Shown here piece after piece: positions 7,098 through 14,243 of a stretch of 22,478 bases of DNA. Under the pieces are notes generated by a model that saw only the letters and a program-made list of their open reading frames with translations, was not told where the DNA came from and searched no databases. The stretch comes from DATKZH01 sp964475955 (GTDB lineage Bacteria; Planctomycetota; Planctomycetia; Pirellulales; Thermoguttaceae). Made by a program: the position numbers and the translations under genes. Each line of letters starts with the position of its first letter. Within the stretch, counting starts at the first letter, position 1. Location: assembly GCA_964475955.1 (NCBI GenBank), contig CAYYZY010000130.1, positions 1 through 22,478 of the forward strand. The letters run 5' to 3'.

Positions 7098-7940
7098 ATG
7101 GACAAATGGCCTATCGGTGTGTTTGCCAGCCTCGACGCCGGATTGGGCGTCAAGCTGGAAGTGGCCCGCGAGTTGGGCGTCCCCACGATCCATCTCCACG
7201 CCCCGGAGAAAGGCTCCCGAACGCAGGAGCAGGCCGACCAGTTCCTGGCCAAGTTGAAGGACTACGGGATTGCGATCTCCGCCGTGTTCGCCGGCTTCGA
7301 GGGGGAGAGCTACGCCGATATCCCGACCGTGAAGCGCACGATCGGGCTCGTGCCCCCGGAGACCCGGGCCGCGCGAACCCGGGAAATGAAGGAGATCGCC
7401 GATTTCGCCCGGGTGCTCGGCGTCGACGTGGTCGCGCTGCACATGGGATTCATCCCGGAAGACCCGGCCGATCCCCTCTACGCCGAGGTGGTCGACGTCA
7501 CCCGCGACGTGTGCGACCACTGCCGGTCGAACGACCAGCGGCTCCACCTGGAGACGGGCCAGGAATCGGCCGACGGGCTGCTTCGGTTCATCGACCAGGT
7601 CGATCGCGGGAACCTGTTCATCAACTTCGACCCGGCGAACATGATCCTCTACGGCTCGGGCGAGCCGATCGCGGCCCTCAAGAAGGTGGGGCACCTGGTG
7701 CGCAGCGTCCACTGCAAAGACGCCAAGTGGGCGGCCAAGCCGGGCGAGGAGTGGGGCGCCGAAGTCCCGGTCGGCGAGGGCGACGTCGGCATGGAGGACT
7801 TCCTCCGCACGCTGGCGGAAATCGGCTACGACGGGCCGCTCACCATCGAGCGCGAAATCCCCGAGGAGCCCGAGCGGCAGAAGGCCGAAATCGGCGGCGG
7901 CGTTCGCCTGCTCAACGACCTGAAGGCCAAGATCCTCTGA
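7098..7940 (+). CDS. Sugar phosphate isomerase/epimerase-like TIM-barrel protein
   Basis: A 280-residue protein of the xylose isomerase-like TIM-barrel / AP endonuclease 2 superfamily. Such enzymes isomerise or epimerise sugars with a divalent metal bound by two Glu, an Asp and a His. Likely ligands are Glu152 (in HLETGQ), Asp178 (in INFDPANM), His205 (in SVHCKDAKW) and Glu251 (in LTIERE); His32 and His34 lie near the entrance. The frame is open further upstream, but ATG 7098 has AAGGAG at 7086-7091 and matches the natural start of the fold (PIGVFASLDAG). It lies downstream of two Gfo/Idh oxidoreductases on the same strand; this pairing is common in bacterial sugar-derivative catabolism, supporting a joint pathway. 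The substrate cannot be read from sequence. Confidence 0.88.
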   Translation: MDKWPIGVFASLDAGLGVKLEVARELGVPTIHLHAPEKGSRTQEQADQFLAKLKDYGIAISAVFAGFEGESYADIPTVKRTIGLVPPETRAARTREMKEIADFARVLGVDVVALHMGFIPEDPADPLYAEVVDVTRDVCDHCRSNDQRLHLETGQESADGLLRFIDQVDRGNLFINFDPANMILYGSGEPIAALKKVGHLVRSVHCKDAKWAAKPGEEWGAEVPVGEGDVGMEDFLRTLAEIGYDGPLTIEREIPEEPERQKAEIGGGVRLLNDLKAKIL

Positions 7941-8010
7941 GAATCCCGGAAGCGAGAGGGGCGCGCCGCGGTCAGCTTTATCTCCCAGGCATCGAGCACA
8001 AGGAAACGGC

Positions 8011-8313
8011 ATGCCAAGTCTCTCCGTGGCGGTCCCCCACGCGTTGGGCCAAGAGGAAGCCACCGATCGGCTCAAGGCGCGGTTCGACAACCTGCGGAAC
8101 CGGTTCGGCCAGGCCGCCACCGATATCGACGAGCAGTGGAACGGCCACGTGCTCCGCTTCGCCTTCACGACCTTCGGCGTCCGGATCCGGGGGACGGTCA
8201 CGTCGGCCGAGTCCGACGTGGCCGTCGCCGCCGACCTGCCCCTGGTGGCGATGCCGATGAAAGGCACCATCGAGCAGCAGATCCGCGGCGAGCTGGAGAA
8301 GATCCTCGCCTGA
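8011..8313 (+). CDS. Polyhydroxyalkanoic acid system family protein
   Basis: A 100-residue protein that resembles the PHA granule-region family (PF09650/TIGR02610, from memory): an N-terminal SLSVAVPHALGQEEATDRL, a middle QWNGHVLRFAFTTFGVRIRGTV, and a C-terminal amphipathic helix GTIEQQIRGELEKIL. The ATG at 8011 gives a full-length protein of usual size, with only a weak GGAAACGG upstream. It starts 70 bases after the TIM-barrel gene and may be co-transcribed. In proteobacteria these proteins lie near PHA synthesis genes; none is seen here, so a role in storage granules is only a family-based guess. Confidence 0.75.
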   Translation: MPSLSVAVPHALGQEEATDRLKARFDNLRNRFGQAATDIDEQWNGHVLRFAFTTFGVRIRGTVTSAESDVAVAADLPLVAMPMKGTIEQQIRGELEKILA

Positions 8314-8328
8314 GCCGATGTCCCGCCG

Positions 8329-9537
8329 TCACCGAGCCGGTGCGATCTCCAGCACGTTGCCCCGCAAGCGGAAGGTGCACCCGGCCGGCGCCAGCACGGC
8401 CTCGAGCAGTTCCTCCAGCGTGCCCTCCTCCACCCTGAAGGTGATCGGCCGGTCGAGTGAGATGCCGGCCCGGTCGAGCGCCCCGCGGTCGATCTCCACG
8501 GTCAGGCCCAGTTGGGTTGCGAGTTGCTCGATCACCGGGCCGAGTCGCCCTTTGCCCTGGCGGACCGTGAATCGCTTCTCGCCTTCCCGGGCCTCCGGCG
8601 TGCGGTTGGTCGTTCGGCCAGTGTGCCGCGGTGGGCGCGCGGAATCCGCGATCTGTTCGTGATCCTCCAAACGGCCTCGCACGCGGACCTCGCCCCCGAC
8701 GACCTCGATCCGGCTCTCGGGCACCCGCGCCGCCCATCGATCGGCCAGCGCCTGGGGATCGCGCCCGCCCGGGTAGCTGCGGACGACGGCCACGTCGTCG
8801 GGCAGGGGAACCAGGGCGACGGCGCTTCCGTCGGCGGCAAGCTGAAACGTGAGGTCGAACTGGACGGCAATCAGGGTGAGGCGATCGACCAGGGAAAGCG
8901 CCGGCAGGTCGGCGCCCGCCCACAAGTCGTGCGGCACGTGTTCCCGCCCGACGATTTCGATGCGGCTCTCCCCGCCAAGCTCCGCGAGCAAATCGCGGGG
9001 GGTGGCAAAATCCTCCCAGCGAAGGGGACTGGGTGAAAGAAACCTTCGGGCCGCACGGGCGGGAAGCCGGCCGGCCTCTTCCCGTCGCAACTGGACCACC
9101 GTGCGGAGCCGCGCGGCGGCCCGACTCGGCCCCAGGTAGCCGACCGCGTCCAGCCAAGTGATCCCCAGCTCGCGGCTGCGGGCAATCTCCTGGTAGACCC
9201 GCTCCAGGGGCAAGCCGTTCCGCTGGAAATCGAGCTCCTGGCCCGGGTCGACGCGGCGGTCGATGAGCACGGCCGTGCGCTGGCTTTGCGAGAGGCTCTC
9301 GATGGCGTGCCTTAGCGGCGTGCCGGCCCAGAATACGTCGACCGGCGCGGCGAGCTGCCGCCGAAGCGGCGCGCCGGTCAACCAGGCGACCCGCGATTGG
9401 GCCCCGGGGGCCGATCGCGGCACGAGCGCCAGGGCACACGCCGACGCCAGCGTCAGCACGAGGCCGCGCGCGGCCGCCGACGCGACGGACCCGCGCCGAC
9501 CCCCGGCAACCGGCTCTGGCAGGGGAAAGCCGTGCAC
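8329..9537 (-). CDS. Exported protein with secretin/TonB short N-terminal (STN) domains
   Basis: About 402 residues from a GTG at 9537-9535, chosen because AGGCGG lies 6-7 bases before it and it gives a clean signal peptide (GGRR, then hydrophobic GLVLTLASACALALV, then PGAQS). The frame is open to a TTG at 9666, giving 445 residues; that longer start is possible. The C-terminal 70 residues (LGPVIEQLATQLGLTVEI to GNVLEIAPAR) look like an STN domain. Two further STN-like folds may be present (LRHAIESLSQSQRTAVLID and LSLVDRLTLIAVQFDLTFQL), plus a secretin N-like segment around ALADRWAARVPESRIEVVGG. No secretin beta-barrel or TonB receptor follows. It converges with the PHA-type gene, 15 bases away. 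The role is unknown; it may be an envelope adaptor or orphan secretin-like protein. Confidence 0.75.
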   Translation of the reverse strand: MHGFPLPEPVAGGRRGSVASAAARGLVLTLASACALALVPRSAPGAQSRVAWLTGAPLRRQLAAPVDVFWAGTPLRHAIESLSQSQRTAVLIDRRVDPGQELDFQRNGLPLERVYQEIARSRELGITWLDAVGYLGPSRAAARLRTVVQLRREEAGRLPARAARRFLSPSPLRWEDFATPRDLLAELGGESRIEIVGREHVPHDLWAGADLPALSLVDRLTLIAVQFDLTFQLAADGSAVALVPLPDDVAVVRSYPGGRDPQALADRWAARVPESRIEVVGGEVRVRGRLEDHEQIADSARPPRHTGRTTNRTPEAREGEKRFTVRQGKGRLGPVIEQLATQLGLTVEIDRGALDRAGISLDRPITFRVEEGTLEELLEAVLAPAGCTFRLRGNVLEIAPAR

Positions 9538-9644
9538 GATTTGCCGCCTACGGAAGAGAGCCAGGAAGTCACGAACTTCCCGTATTTTCGGCCGAAGCGC
9601 GCGGCCTGGAAAGGGCAAAATGCCGGCGCCCGACGCTTTTCTCG

Positions 9645-9673
9645 TTGGTCTGGCGGCCCCGCCCAATTAGAAT
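9645..9673 (+). promoter_or_regulatory. Candidate promoter for the HEAT/TPR gene
   Basis: TTGGTC at 9645-9650, a 17-base spacer and TAGAAT at 9668-9673 lie about 80 bases before the GTG start. The -10 matches 5 of 6 consensus bases and the -35 keeps TTG. The same TAGAAT hexamer occurs before three other genes in this window. Tentative, from sequence only. Confidence 0.35.
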
Positions 9674-9755
9674 CGAAACTAGGTGGTCGGCCGCGATGGA
9701 AATCGGGCCCCGCGCGGGGTCGCCAGTCAGATGCCTCTTTGAGGAGTCCTTTCGA

Positions 9756-10415
9756 GTGAGCGCGTCTCGTCGAGATCCACTCCTTCTGGCGCTCTACGAG
9801 GAGTTCTTGGAAAGCGAGGATTCCGCGGAGTTGATCGCGAAGGTCTCCCGGGCCTACGGCCAAGGGACCCTGGCGCGACTGACCGAGCATGCGCTGCGTA
9901 AGGTGCGCCGGGCCGCCGTCTTCGCGCTGGGCCTGTTGGGCGACTACGACGTCAACCACGTCATGGGCCGCGCGCTGCACGACGAAGACCGCACGGTCCG
10001 CCTGCTGGCCGAAGACGGCATCCGCAACGTCTGGAAGCGCGTCGGCACCGACCAACAGCGCCGCAAGCTCCTCGTCATCATCCGGCTGAACACGGCCAAG
10101 CATTACGAGGAAGCCCGCCAACGGGCATCCCAACTGGTCGACAACGCCCCTTGGTTCGGCGAGGCCTGGAATCAACGGGCGGTGGCCCACTTCGGCATCG
10201 AGCAGTTCACGGCGGCCGTGCGCGATTGCCACCAGGCCTTGGAATTGAACCCGTACCACTTCGCGGCCGCCGCGGGCATGGGCCAGGCGTATCTGCGCCT
10301 GGAGAACCAGGTTTCGGCCCTGGAGAGCTTCCGCCGTGCGTTGCGGCTCAACCCGAATCTCGAGGACGTCCGGGCTCAGGTCACGCGACTGACGCGCTTG
10401 ATCGAAGGCAAGTGA
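9756..10415 (+). CDS. HEAT-like and tetratricopeptide (TPR) repeat protein
   Basis: A 219-residue cytoplasmic helical-repeat protein with no signal peptide. Residues about 40-100 form HEAT-like helix pairs (LRKVRRAAVFALGLLGDYDV, RTVRLLAEDGIRNVWKRVG). Residues about 130-215 carry at least two TPRs with the usual A and P positions (EAWNQRAVAHFGIEQFTAAVRDCHQALELNP and the next AAGMGQAYLRLENQVSALESF). I chose GTG 9756 because GAGGAG at 9741-9746 lies 9 bases before it; the open frame back to 9645 lacks such a site. Proteins like this act as protein-interaction scaffolds. It is divergent from the STN gene and convergent with the thioredoxin gene, so it is probably monocistronic. Confidence 0.85.
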   Translation: MSASRRDPLLLALYEEFLESEDSAELIAKVSRAYGQGTLARLTEHALRKVRRAAVFALGLLGDYDVNHVMGRALHDEDRTVRLLAEDGIRNVWKRVGTDQQRRKLLVIIRLNTAKHYEEARQRASQLVDNAPWFGEAWNQRAVAHFGIEQFTAAVRDCHQALELNPYHFAAAAGMGQAYLRLENQVSALESFRRALRLNPNLEDVRAQVTRLTRLIEGK

Positions 10416-10475
10416 CCGCGCGCCGACGACCTTAGTACGATAGCGCAGGTTCGACTCGGATGCGGGATTGGGCAG

Positions 10476-10496
10476 CCTGGAGCGGTGTCCAGGTTT
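10476..10496. terminator. Possible hairpin terminator between convergent genes
   Basis: CCTGGA and TCCAGG form a perfect 6-bp stem with a 6-base loop, followed by TTT on the plus strand. It lies between the convergent HEAT/TPR and thioredoxin genes. The U-run is short and the call is weak. Confidence 0.3.
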
Positions 10497-10565
10497 CCCA
10501 AAGTGATTACGCGTTTTGCCCCGCTTCACGTCGAAGTCGGCCGTTGGTCGATCTTCCGCTGAGTA

Positions 10566-11852
10566 TCAGCGCCAAGCCCCGTACGGAGCCTGGCTCGCGG
10601 AATTGGCGGCCGGTCGCTCGACGCGCGGGCCGTAAGCGGGTCGCCGGGCCGTGCTTTGCCCCGTTTCCTGGAGCGCGGAGACGTAGCGGTAGGGCGCCTC
10701 GTCGAACCGGCGCAGCGTCGCTTCGCTGGAGAAGAGATAGACGCGGTCCTCGAACCACGCTCCGTACCTGCGCTGGCCCGGCACCGTGTCGCCCTGGTCG
10801 ACGGCCAGCACGACGTCGACGCCGGCCAATACCGGGGCGTAACGATCGGGGGCCGCGTCGAAGCGGTCCCGCTGGTCGGGTCCGGCAAACAGGTAGGTCC
10901 GGCCCTTATAGGTCAGGCCCCAACGCGTATCGCCCCGGACCCAGTGTTGGGAATCGGTCAACTCGACAGGGCAGTAGCCCTCAAGGCCCAATGGGGGGGA
11001 ACCGGGCGGAAGCTGGGGCGGCTGGGGGTTCGGGGGCGAGTTGGAGGCGACGTCAAAAGACGCGCCGGGACTGGTCGGCTCCATTGCCCCAACACGAGGA
11101 CTGCCCTCGGAAGGGCGGGGCCCCATCGGTCCGCCCTGACGGGAAGAGTCGGTCCGGCTGTGGGCCATTTCGTTGGCGGGTGGGATCTTGATGTTGGGCG
11201 CAAGCCTCGCGTTCGGGCCTGAGTGCCCGGCATAGCTGGGACCAGCCGGCATCGCCTGCGCGGGGGGGCGTCCATCCTGCCCGACGAATTGGCCTGCCTG
11301 GGGCGCCCCGGAACCGGTGCCCTGATCGCCCGGCGGTGCCGAACCGGGGCCGAAGGTCGACGGAGGCCCGGACGCTCGGCCGGGCTGGGCGGCAGCCAGT
11401 CCCTGGTGTTGAGCGGGGAGGGGGCCGCGATTCTCGGCCAACGCGGCGATTTGGTTCAAATGGAGCACGTATTGGGATGCGTTGCTGGGCGAAGCGATGC
11501 GGCCGACGACCTGTCCGTTGGGTGCAAGAATCAAGTCGGTCGGCAGCATGGTGATGCCGTATTGCTGCCGAGTGTGCGGAAAGTGGTCGGCATTGATTTT
11601 GACCGGCACGAAACGGCTTTCGACGGCCGCCACGACCTCGGGCCGGGCGAACACGTCCTGCTCCATACGCCGGCACGGCTGGCACCAATCGGCCCAGAAA
11701 TGGACCAGTACCATGCGATTGGTTTGCGAGGCCAGCCGTTTCGCGGTCTCCAGGTCGACCCGCCAGCGAATCGTCTGCTGAGCCGACGCGGAACCGACGA
11801 GGCTCCACCCCACGACTGCCAAGCACAACCACAAGGAACGGGTGGATCGCAT
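10566..11852 (-). CDS. Exported thioredoxin-fold protein fused to a YHS-like domain
   Basis: A 428-residue protein with a signal peptide (MRSTRSLWLC... to SASA-QQ, cleavage near 24/25). A thioredoxin domain (about 28-140) has the redox motif WCQPC at 56-60 and the cis-proline loop TMLPTD. A Pro/Gly/Ser-rich linker (about 145-290) is followed by a C-terminal YHS-like domain (GYCPVELTD ... TYKGRTYLFAGPDQRDRFDAAPDRYAP), which in other proteins binds metal. The role would be thiol-disulfide or metal handling in the periplasm-like space. The CxxC is complete. The ATG at 11852-11850 gives a textbook signal peptide, with a GGGGG stretch upstream in place of a clear Shine-Dalgarno. The domain order is plausible for planctomycetes, but the combined function is unknown. 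Confidence 0.88.
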   Translation of the reverse strand: MRSTRSLWLCLAVVGWSLVGSASAQQTIRWRVDLETAKRLASQTNRMVLVHFWADWCQPCRRMEQDVFARPEVVAAVESRFVPVKINADHFPHTRQQYGITMLPTDLILAPNGQVVGRIASPSNASQYVLHLNQIAALAENRGPLPAQHQGLAAAQPGRASGPPSTFGPGSAPPGDQGTGSGAPQAGQFVGQDGRPPAQAMPAGPSYAGHSGPNARLAPNIKIPPANEMAHSRTDSSRQGGPMGPRPSEGSPRVGAMEPTSPGASFDVASNSPPNPQPPQLPPGSPPLGLEGYCPVELTDSQHWVRGDTRWGLTYKGRTYLFAGPDQRDRFDAAPDRYAPVLAGVDVVLAVDQGDTVPGQRRYGAWFEDRVYLFSSEATLRRFDEAPYRYVSALQETGQSTARRPAYGPRVERPAANSASQAPYGAWR

Positions 11853-12009
11853 GTTCTGGAGCCCCCAAGAATAAGGGATAGACGGGGAGTCAGCCGTGAC
11901 TGCCCTTTGTTATCGGAGCCGTGGGGCGGCCAAATCATAGGAAAATTAATGGACTGTAGCGGATTCACCGATTTTTCGTATTGGCGAGGGCCTACCCGCT
12001 GGTTCCGGC

Positions 12010-12038
12010 TTGAAAAAGGCGACAGGATAGTGTATATG
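12010..12038 (+). promoter_or_regulatory. Second candidate promoter upstream of rho
   Basis: TTGAAA at 12010-12015, a 17-base spacer and TATATG at 12033-12038 in a locally AT-rich stretch. The match is good in both hexamers. It would place a start site about 540 bases before rho, or drive a short transcript of unknown nature. Confidence 0.35.
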
Positions 12039-12139
12039 GTGTTGGAGGGCGGGTCGGATGCCCCGGCGCGGAGGCGGGATCCCCGCCGGGACGCACGTTA
12101 TCTCGCTCGCCCGACGGCGGCCAATCGCCGCATAAGTGC

Positions 12140-12167
12140 TTGACAGAGATTGGGACATCGCTAAGAT
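12140..12167 (+). promoter_or_regulatory. Candidate sigma70 promoter of rho
   Basis: A perfect -35 TTGACA at 12140-12145, a 16-base spacer and TAAGAT at 12162-12167 (4 of 6 bases). Transcription would begin near 12174, giving a leader of about 408 bases before the rho ATG. It is the best-matching promoter seen in the window. Confidence 0.55.
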
Positions 12168-12211
12168 AGCCAGTGTCCGAGTTCTGCCCCGCTGGTAGGT
12201 GCCACAGGCCC

Positions 12212-12261
12212 ATGATCTGGAACCGCGGGGCCTCCCCCTGATTGGGGGAATTCTTGGGGGA
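12212..12261 (+). promoter_or_regulatory. rho leader: short ORF and competing hairpins
   Basis: A 9-codon ORF (MIWNRGASP) runs from ATG 12212 to TGA 12239-12241, with a possible AGGTG at 12197-12201. Its stop codon sits in the 5-base loop of a perfect 6-bp hairpin, TCCCCC (12233-12238) with GGGGGA (12244-12249). A second GGGGGA at 12256-12261 can pair with the same C-strand, so the two stems exclude each other. This is attenuator-like geometry, but no U-run follows. Regulatory function is inferred. Confidence 0.35.
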
Positions 12262-12581
12262 TGCTGGCATTTCGACCAGAGTTTCCTGCGTTCGATCCTG
12301 AGCGATCATCAGTGCTTCCGGGGCGGCCGGGAGCAGCCAGCCCCCCGAGACACGCGTAACACCCCGTTTTCGGGCGCCCCGGGCGGTTCTCCAGGTGGAG
12401 TGCCCGAAACGGCCTGCTTGGGTTGCGACACGACTTCCGTCGCCCCATCCGAATTGACTTCTTGGTGACGGGGTCCGGAGGAGAATGCCGGACGCCGATT
12501 CTGTGATCTTGGGATCGCTCCCGAGTGCCGCAGTCCATACTCTGCGCCCACCGGCGATAGCGGCCCCCAACCAGGTGCTTT

Positions 12582-13841
12582 ATGGCAAAAAAGAAAAAAG
12601 GCCGGCCTCGAGGAAGAGGAGGCTCGCACGGAGGCGGCCATCGTGGTCGCAATCGCTCTTCAAGCGGCCCGGTGAGAAACGACCGCGGTGCCGACACGCC
12701 CAACGACGGCGAGCCCGGGCCCGTCCAACCCGGCGGCGGCGTCCTGGAGATGCACCCCAACGGGTACGGTTTTCTCCGCAACCCGGACGACAACTACATT
12801 CGGCAGATGACCGATCCGTTCGTCCCCGGGAGCATGATCGACAAGTTCTGCTTGCGCGAAGGCGTCCACATCCGCGGAATGGTCCAGCCGGGGCGCAGGC
12901 AGCAAGGACCGCGACTGAAGGAGATCAGCGACGTCGACGGCCTCAAGCCCGAAGAGTTCCGCGACGTCAAAACCTTCGATCAACTGACGCCCATCAACCC
13001 CGAGTTCTGGCTCCAGTTGGAGACCGGGCCCGAGCCGTTGACCACCCGGGTGATGGACCTGCTCACGCCGTTGGGCAAGGGCCAGCGGGCCTTGATCGTC
13101 GCCCCGCCGCGCACCGGCAAGACGATCCTCTTGCAGCACATCAGCCAGGCGATCGCGAAGAACTATCCCGACGTCAAGCTGGTCGTGCTCCTGATCGACG
13201 AGCGCCCCGAGGAAGTCACCGACTTCCAGCGCGCCGTCGACGGTGAAGTCGTGGCCAGCAGCCTCGACCGCGACATCGAAAGCCACGTGCGCCTCTCGCA
13301 GTTGATGATCGAGCGGTGCCGCCGGCTCGCCGAGATGGGTAAAGACGTCTTCCTCCTCATGGATTCCATCACCCGGCTGGCAAGGGCCTTCAATAAGTGG
13401 GTCGGCAACACGGGGCGGACCATGTCGGGCGGCGTCGACATCAAGGCCATGGACATCCCCAAGAAGCTCTTCGCCACCGCCCGGCTCTTCGAGGAAGGCG
13501 GCTCGCTGACGATCGTGGGCACCGCCCTCGTCGACACGGGAAGCCGCATGGACGAGCTGATCTTCCAGGAATTCAAAGGCACCGGCAACATGGAGTTGGT
13601 GCTCGACCGCAAGCTGGCCGACCGCCGCGTCTGGCCGGCCATCGACATCAGCCAGTCGGGCACGCGCCGCGAAGAGAAGCTCCTTTCGCCCGAAACGCTT
13701 CATGCGGTGACCGCGCTTCGGCGCATGCTTTCCACCATGCACCCGGTCGACGCCATGGAGCAACTGACGGCCAAGCTGGCCAAGTTCGGTTCCAACCAGG
13801 AATTCATCGAACTGATCAGCGGAGCCAAGGTCATGGACTGA
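12582..13841 (+). CDS. rho: Transcription termination factor Rho
   Basis: A 419-residue hexameric RNA-dependent ATPase and translocase that ends transcription at Rho-dependent sites. A basic Gly/Arg/Asp-rich N-terminal tail (1-50) precedes the cold-shock-like primary RNA-binding domain (GGGVLEMHPNGYGFLRNPDD, 51-70). The ATPase core has Walker A APPRTGKT at 174-181, Walker B ending at Asp261 (VFLLMDS), the Q-loop MSGGVDIKA near 281-289 and the R-loop SGTRREE near 359-365. Length and motifs match the family, with no large insertion. Start ATG 12582 has AGGTG at 12573-12577. The long leader and promoter upstream suggest autoregulation, as known for E. coli rho. It is followed by tRNA-Ser 77 bases downstream. 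Confidence 0.98.
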   Translation: MAKKKKGRPRGRGGSHGGGHRGRNRSSSGPVRNDRGADTPNDGEPGPVQPGGGVLEMHPNGYGFLRNPDDNYIRQMTDPFVPGSMIDKFCLREGVHIRGMVQPGRRQQGPRLKEISDVDGLKPEEFRDVKTFDQLTPINPEFWLQLETGPEPLTTRVMDLLTPLGKGQRALIVAPPRTGKTILLQHISQAIAKNYPDVKLVVLLIDERPEEVTDFQRAVDGEVVASSLDRDIESHVRLSQLMIERCRRLAEMGKDVFLLMDSITRLARAFNKWVGNTGRTMSGGVDIKAMDIPKKLFATARLFEEGGSLTIVGTALVDTGSRMDELIFQEFKGTGNMELVLDRKLADRRVWPAIDISQSGTRREEKLLSPETLHAVTALRRMLSTMHPVDAMEQLTAKLAKFGSNQEFIELISGAKVMD

Positions 13842-13918
13842 CGCGGCGCCGCCTCGCGCGGCCCTCGGCGGCCGCGTCCTCACCCGGCCCGAACGGAACG
13901 GCGCCCGGGTGGCCCCCC

Positions 13919-14003
13919 GGAGGGTAAGCGAATTGGCTAGCGGCCTCACTGGAAATGAGGTGCCCCTTGACCGGGGTTGCGGGTTCGAGTCCCGTGCCCT
14001 CCG
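13919..14003 (+). tRNA. tRNA-Ser (GGA)
   Basis: An 85-base class II tRNA. The acceptor stem GGAGGGT pairs with GCCCTCC (13996-14002) with a closing T-G pair. The anticodon stem CCTCA/TGAGG encloses the loop CTGGAAA, giving anticodon GGA. A long variable arm has a CCCC/GGGG stem, and the T-arm carries TTCGAGT. CCA is not encoded (GCTAG follows). The D-arm pairs weakly and position 8 is A instead of the usual U, which is unusual but need not abolish function. It decodes UCC/UCU serine codons. Confidence 0.93.
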
Positions 14004-14145
14004 CTAGAGTGGTCCGCGATGCGCGGTAAGGCCCCATAGGACGTTGTGTTTTCAGGGCCTTCGTTTGTCGGCACCGCCCCCTTGCGAGCCAGCTCGCGCG
14101 CGTGCTGTGCCGGATTCCGGCGATCCGTCGGGGCGCACCCTGAAC

Positions 14146-14202
14146 GTGGGGCACGTTTCCAACGTGCCCACAACTTAATGGCACGTTGGAAACGTGCCCC
14201 AC
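14146..14202. repeat. Perfect 23-bp inverted repeat with nested palindromes
   Basis: Arms at 14146-14168 and 14180-14202 are exact reverse complements of 23 bases around an 11-base loop. Each arm is itself a hairpin, GGCACGTT-TCC-AACGTGCC, so the element can fold as one long stem or as two smaller ones. It lies in the 240-base gap between tRNA-Ser and the convergent nuclease gene. From memory, GGCACGTTTCCAACGTGCC-type repeats are dispersed in planctomycete genomes. A role as a bidirectional transcription end or REP-like element is possible; there is no T-run. Confidence 0.88.
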
Positions 14203-14243
14203 AACATGCGCGCACCACGAGCGCATCATCACGGTCAAAGACT

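Larger units (their letters stand above)
11853..12581. other. Intergenic region and long rho leader
   Basis: About 730 bases between the divergent thioredoxin and rho genes without a convincing protein gene. The part from 11900 to 12040 is more AT-rich than its surroundings. It holds two sigma70-like promoter candidates (12010-12038 and 12140-12167), a possible 9-codon leader ORF (12212-12241) and overlapping hairpins (12233-12261). A 64-codon frame at 11949-12143 has AGGA 6 bases before its ATG, but its second half is low-complexity arginine-rich sequence, so I do not call it a gene. Confidence 0.6.

Noticed and set aside
4938..8270. Minus-strand open frame of over 1,100 codons
   Set aside because: It runs antisense to the second oxidoreductase, the TIM-barrel gene and the PHA-type gene, has low-complexity Val/Asp/Gly/Leu composition, and shows no domain. 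Long antisense frames are expected at this GC content.
11949..12143. Possible 64-codon gene with AGGA before its ATG
   Set aside because: The second half is arginine/alanine-rich low complexity, no family is recognised, and promoter-like sequence lies inside it. It is kept only as a remark in the rho upstream region.
13842..13918. Intrinsic terminator after rho
   Set aside because: GC-rich inverted segments exist, but there is no T-run and the tRNA follows directly, so no terminator is called.
13919..14003. Minus-strand frames containing GHGTRTRNPGQG or GTGLEPATPVKGH
   Set aside because: They are reverse-strand translations of the tRNA-Ser gene, a well-known source of spurious protein annotations.
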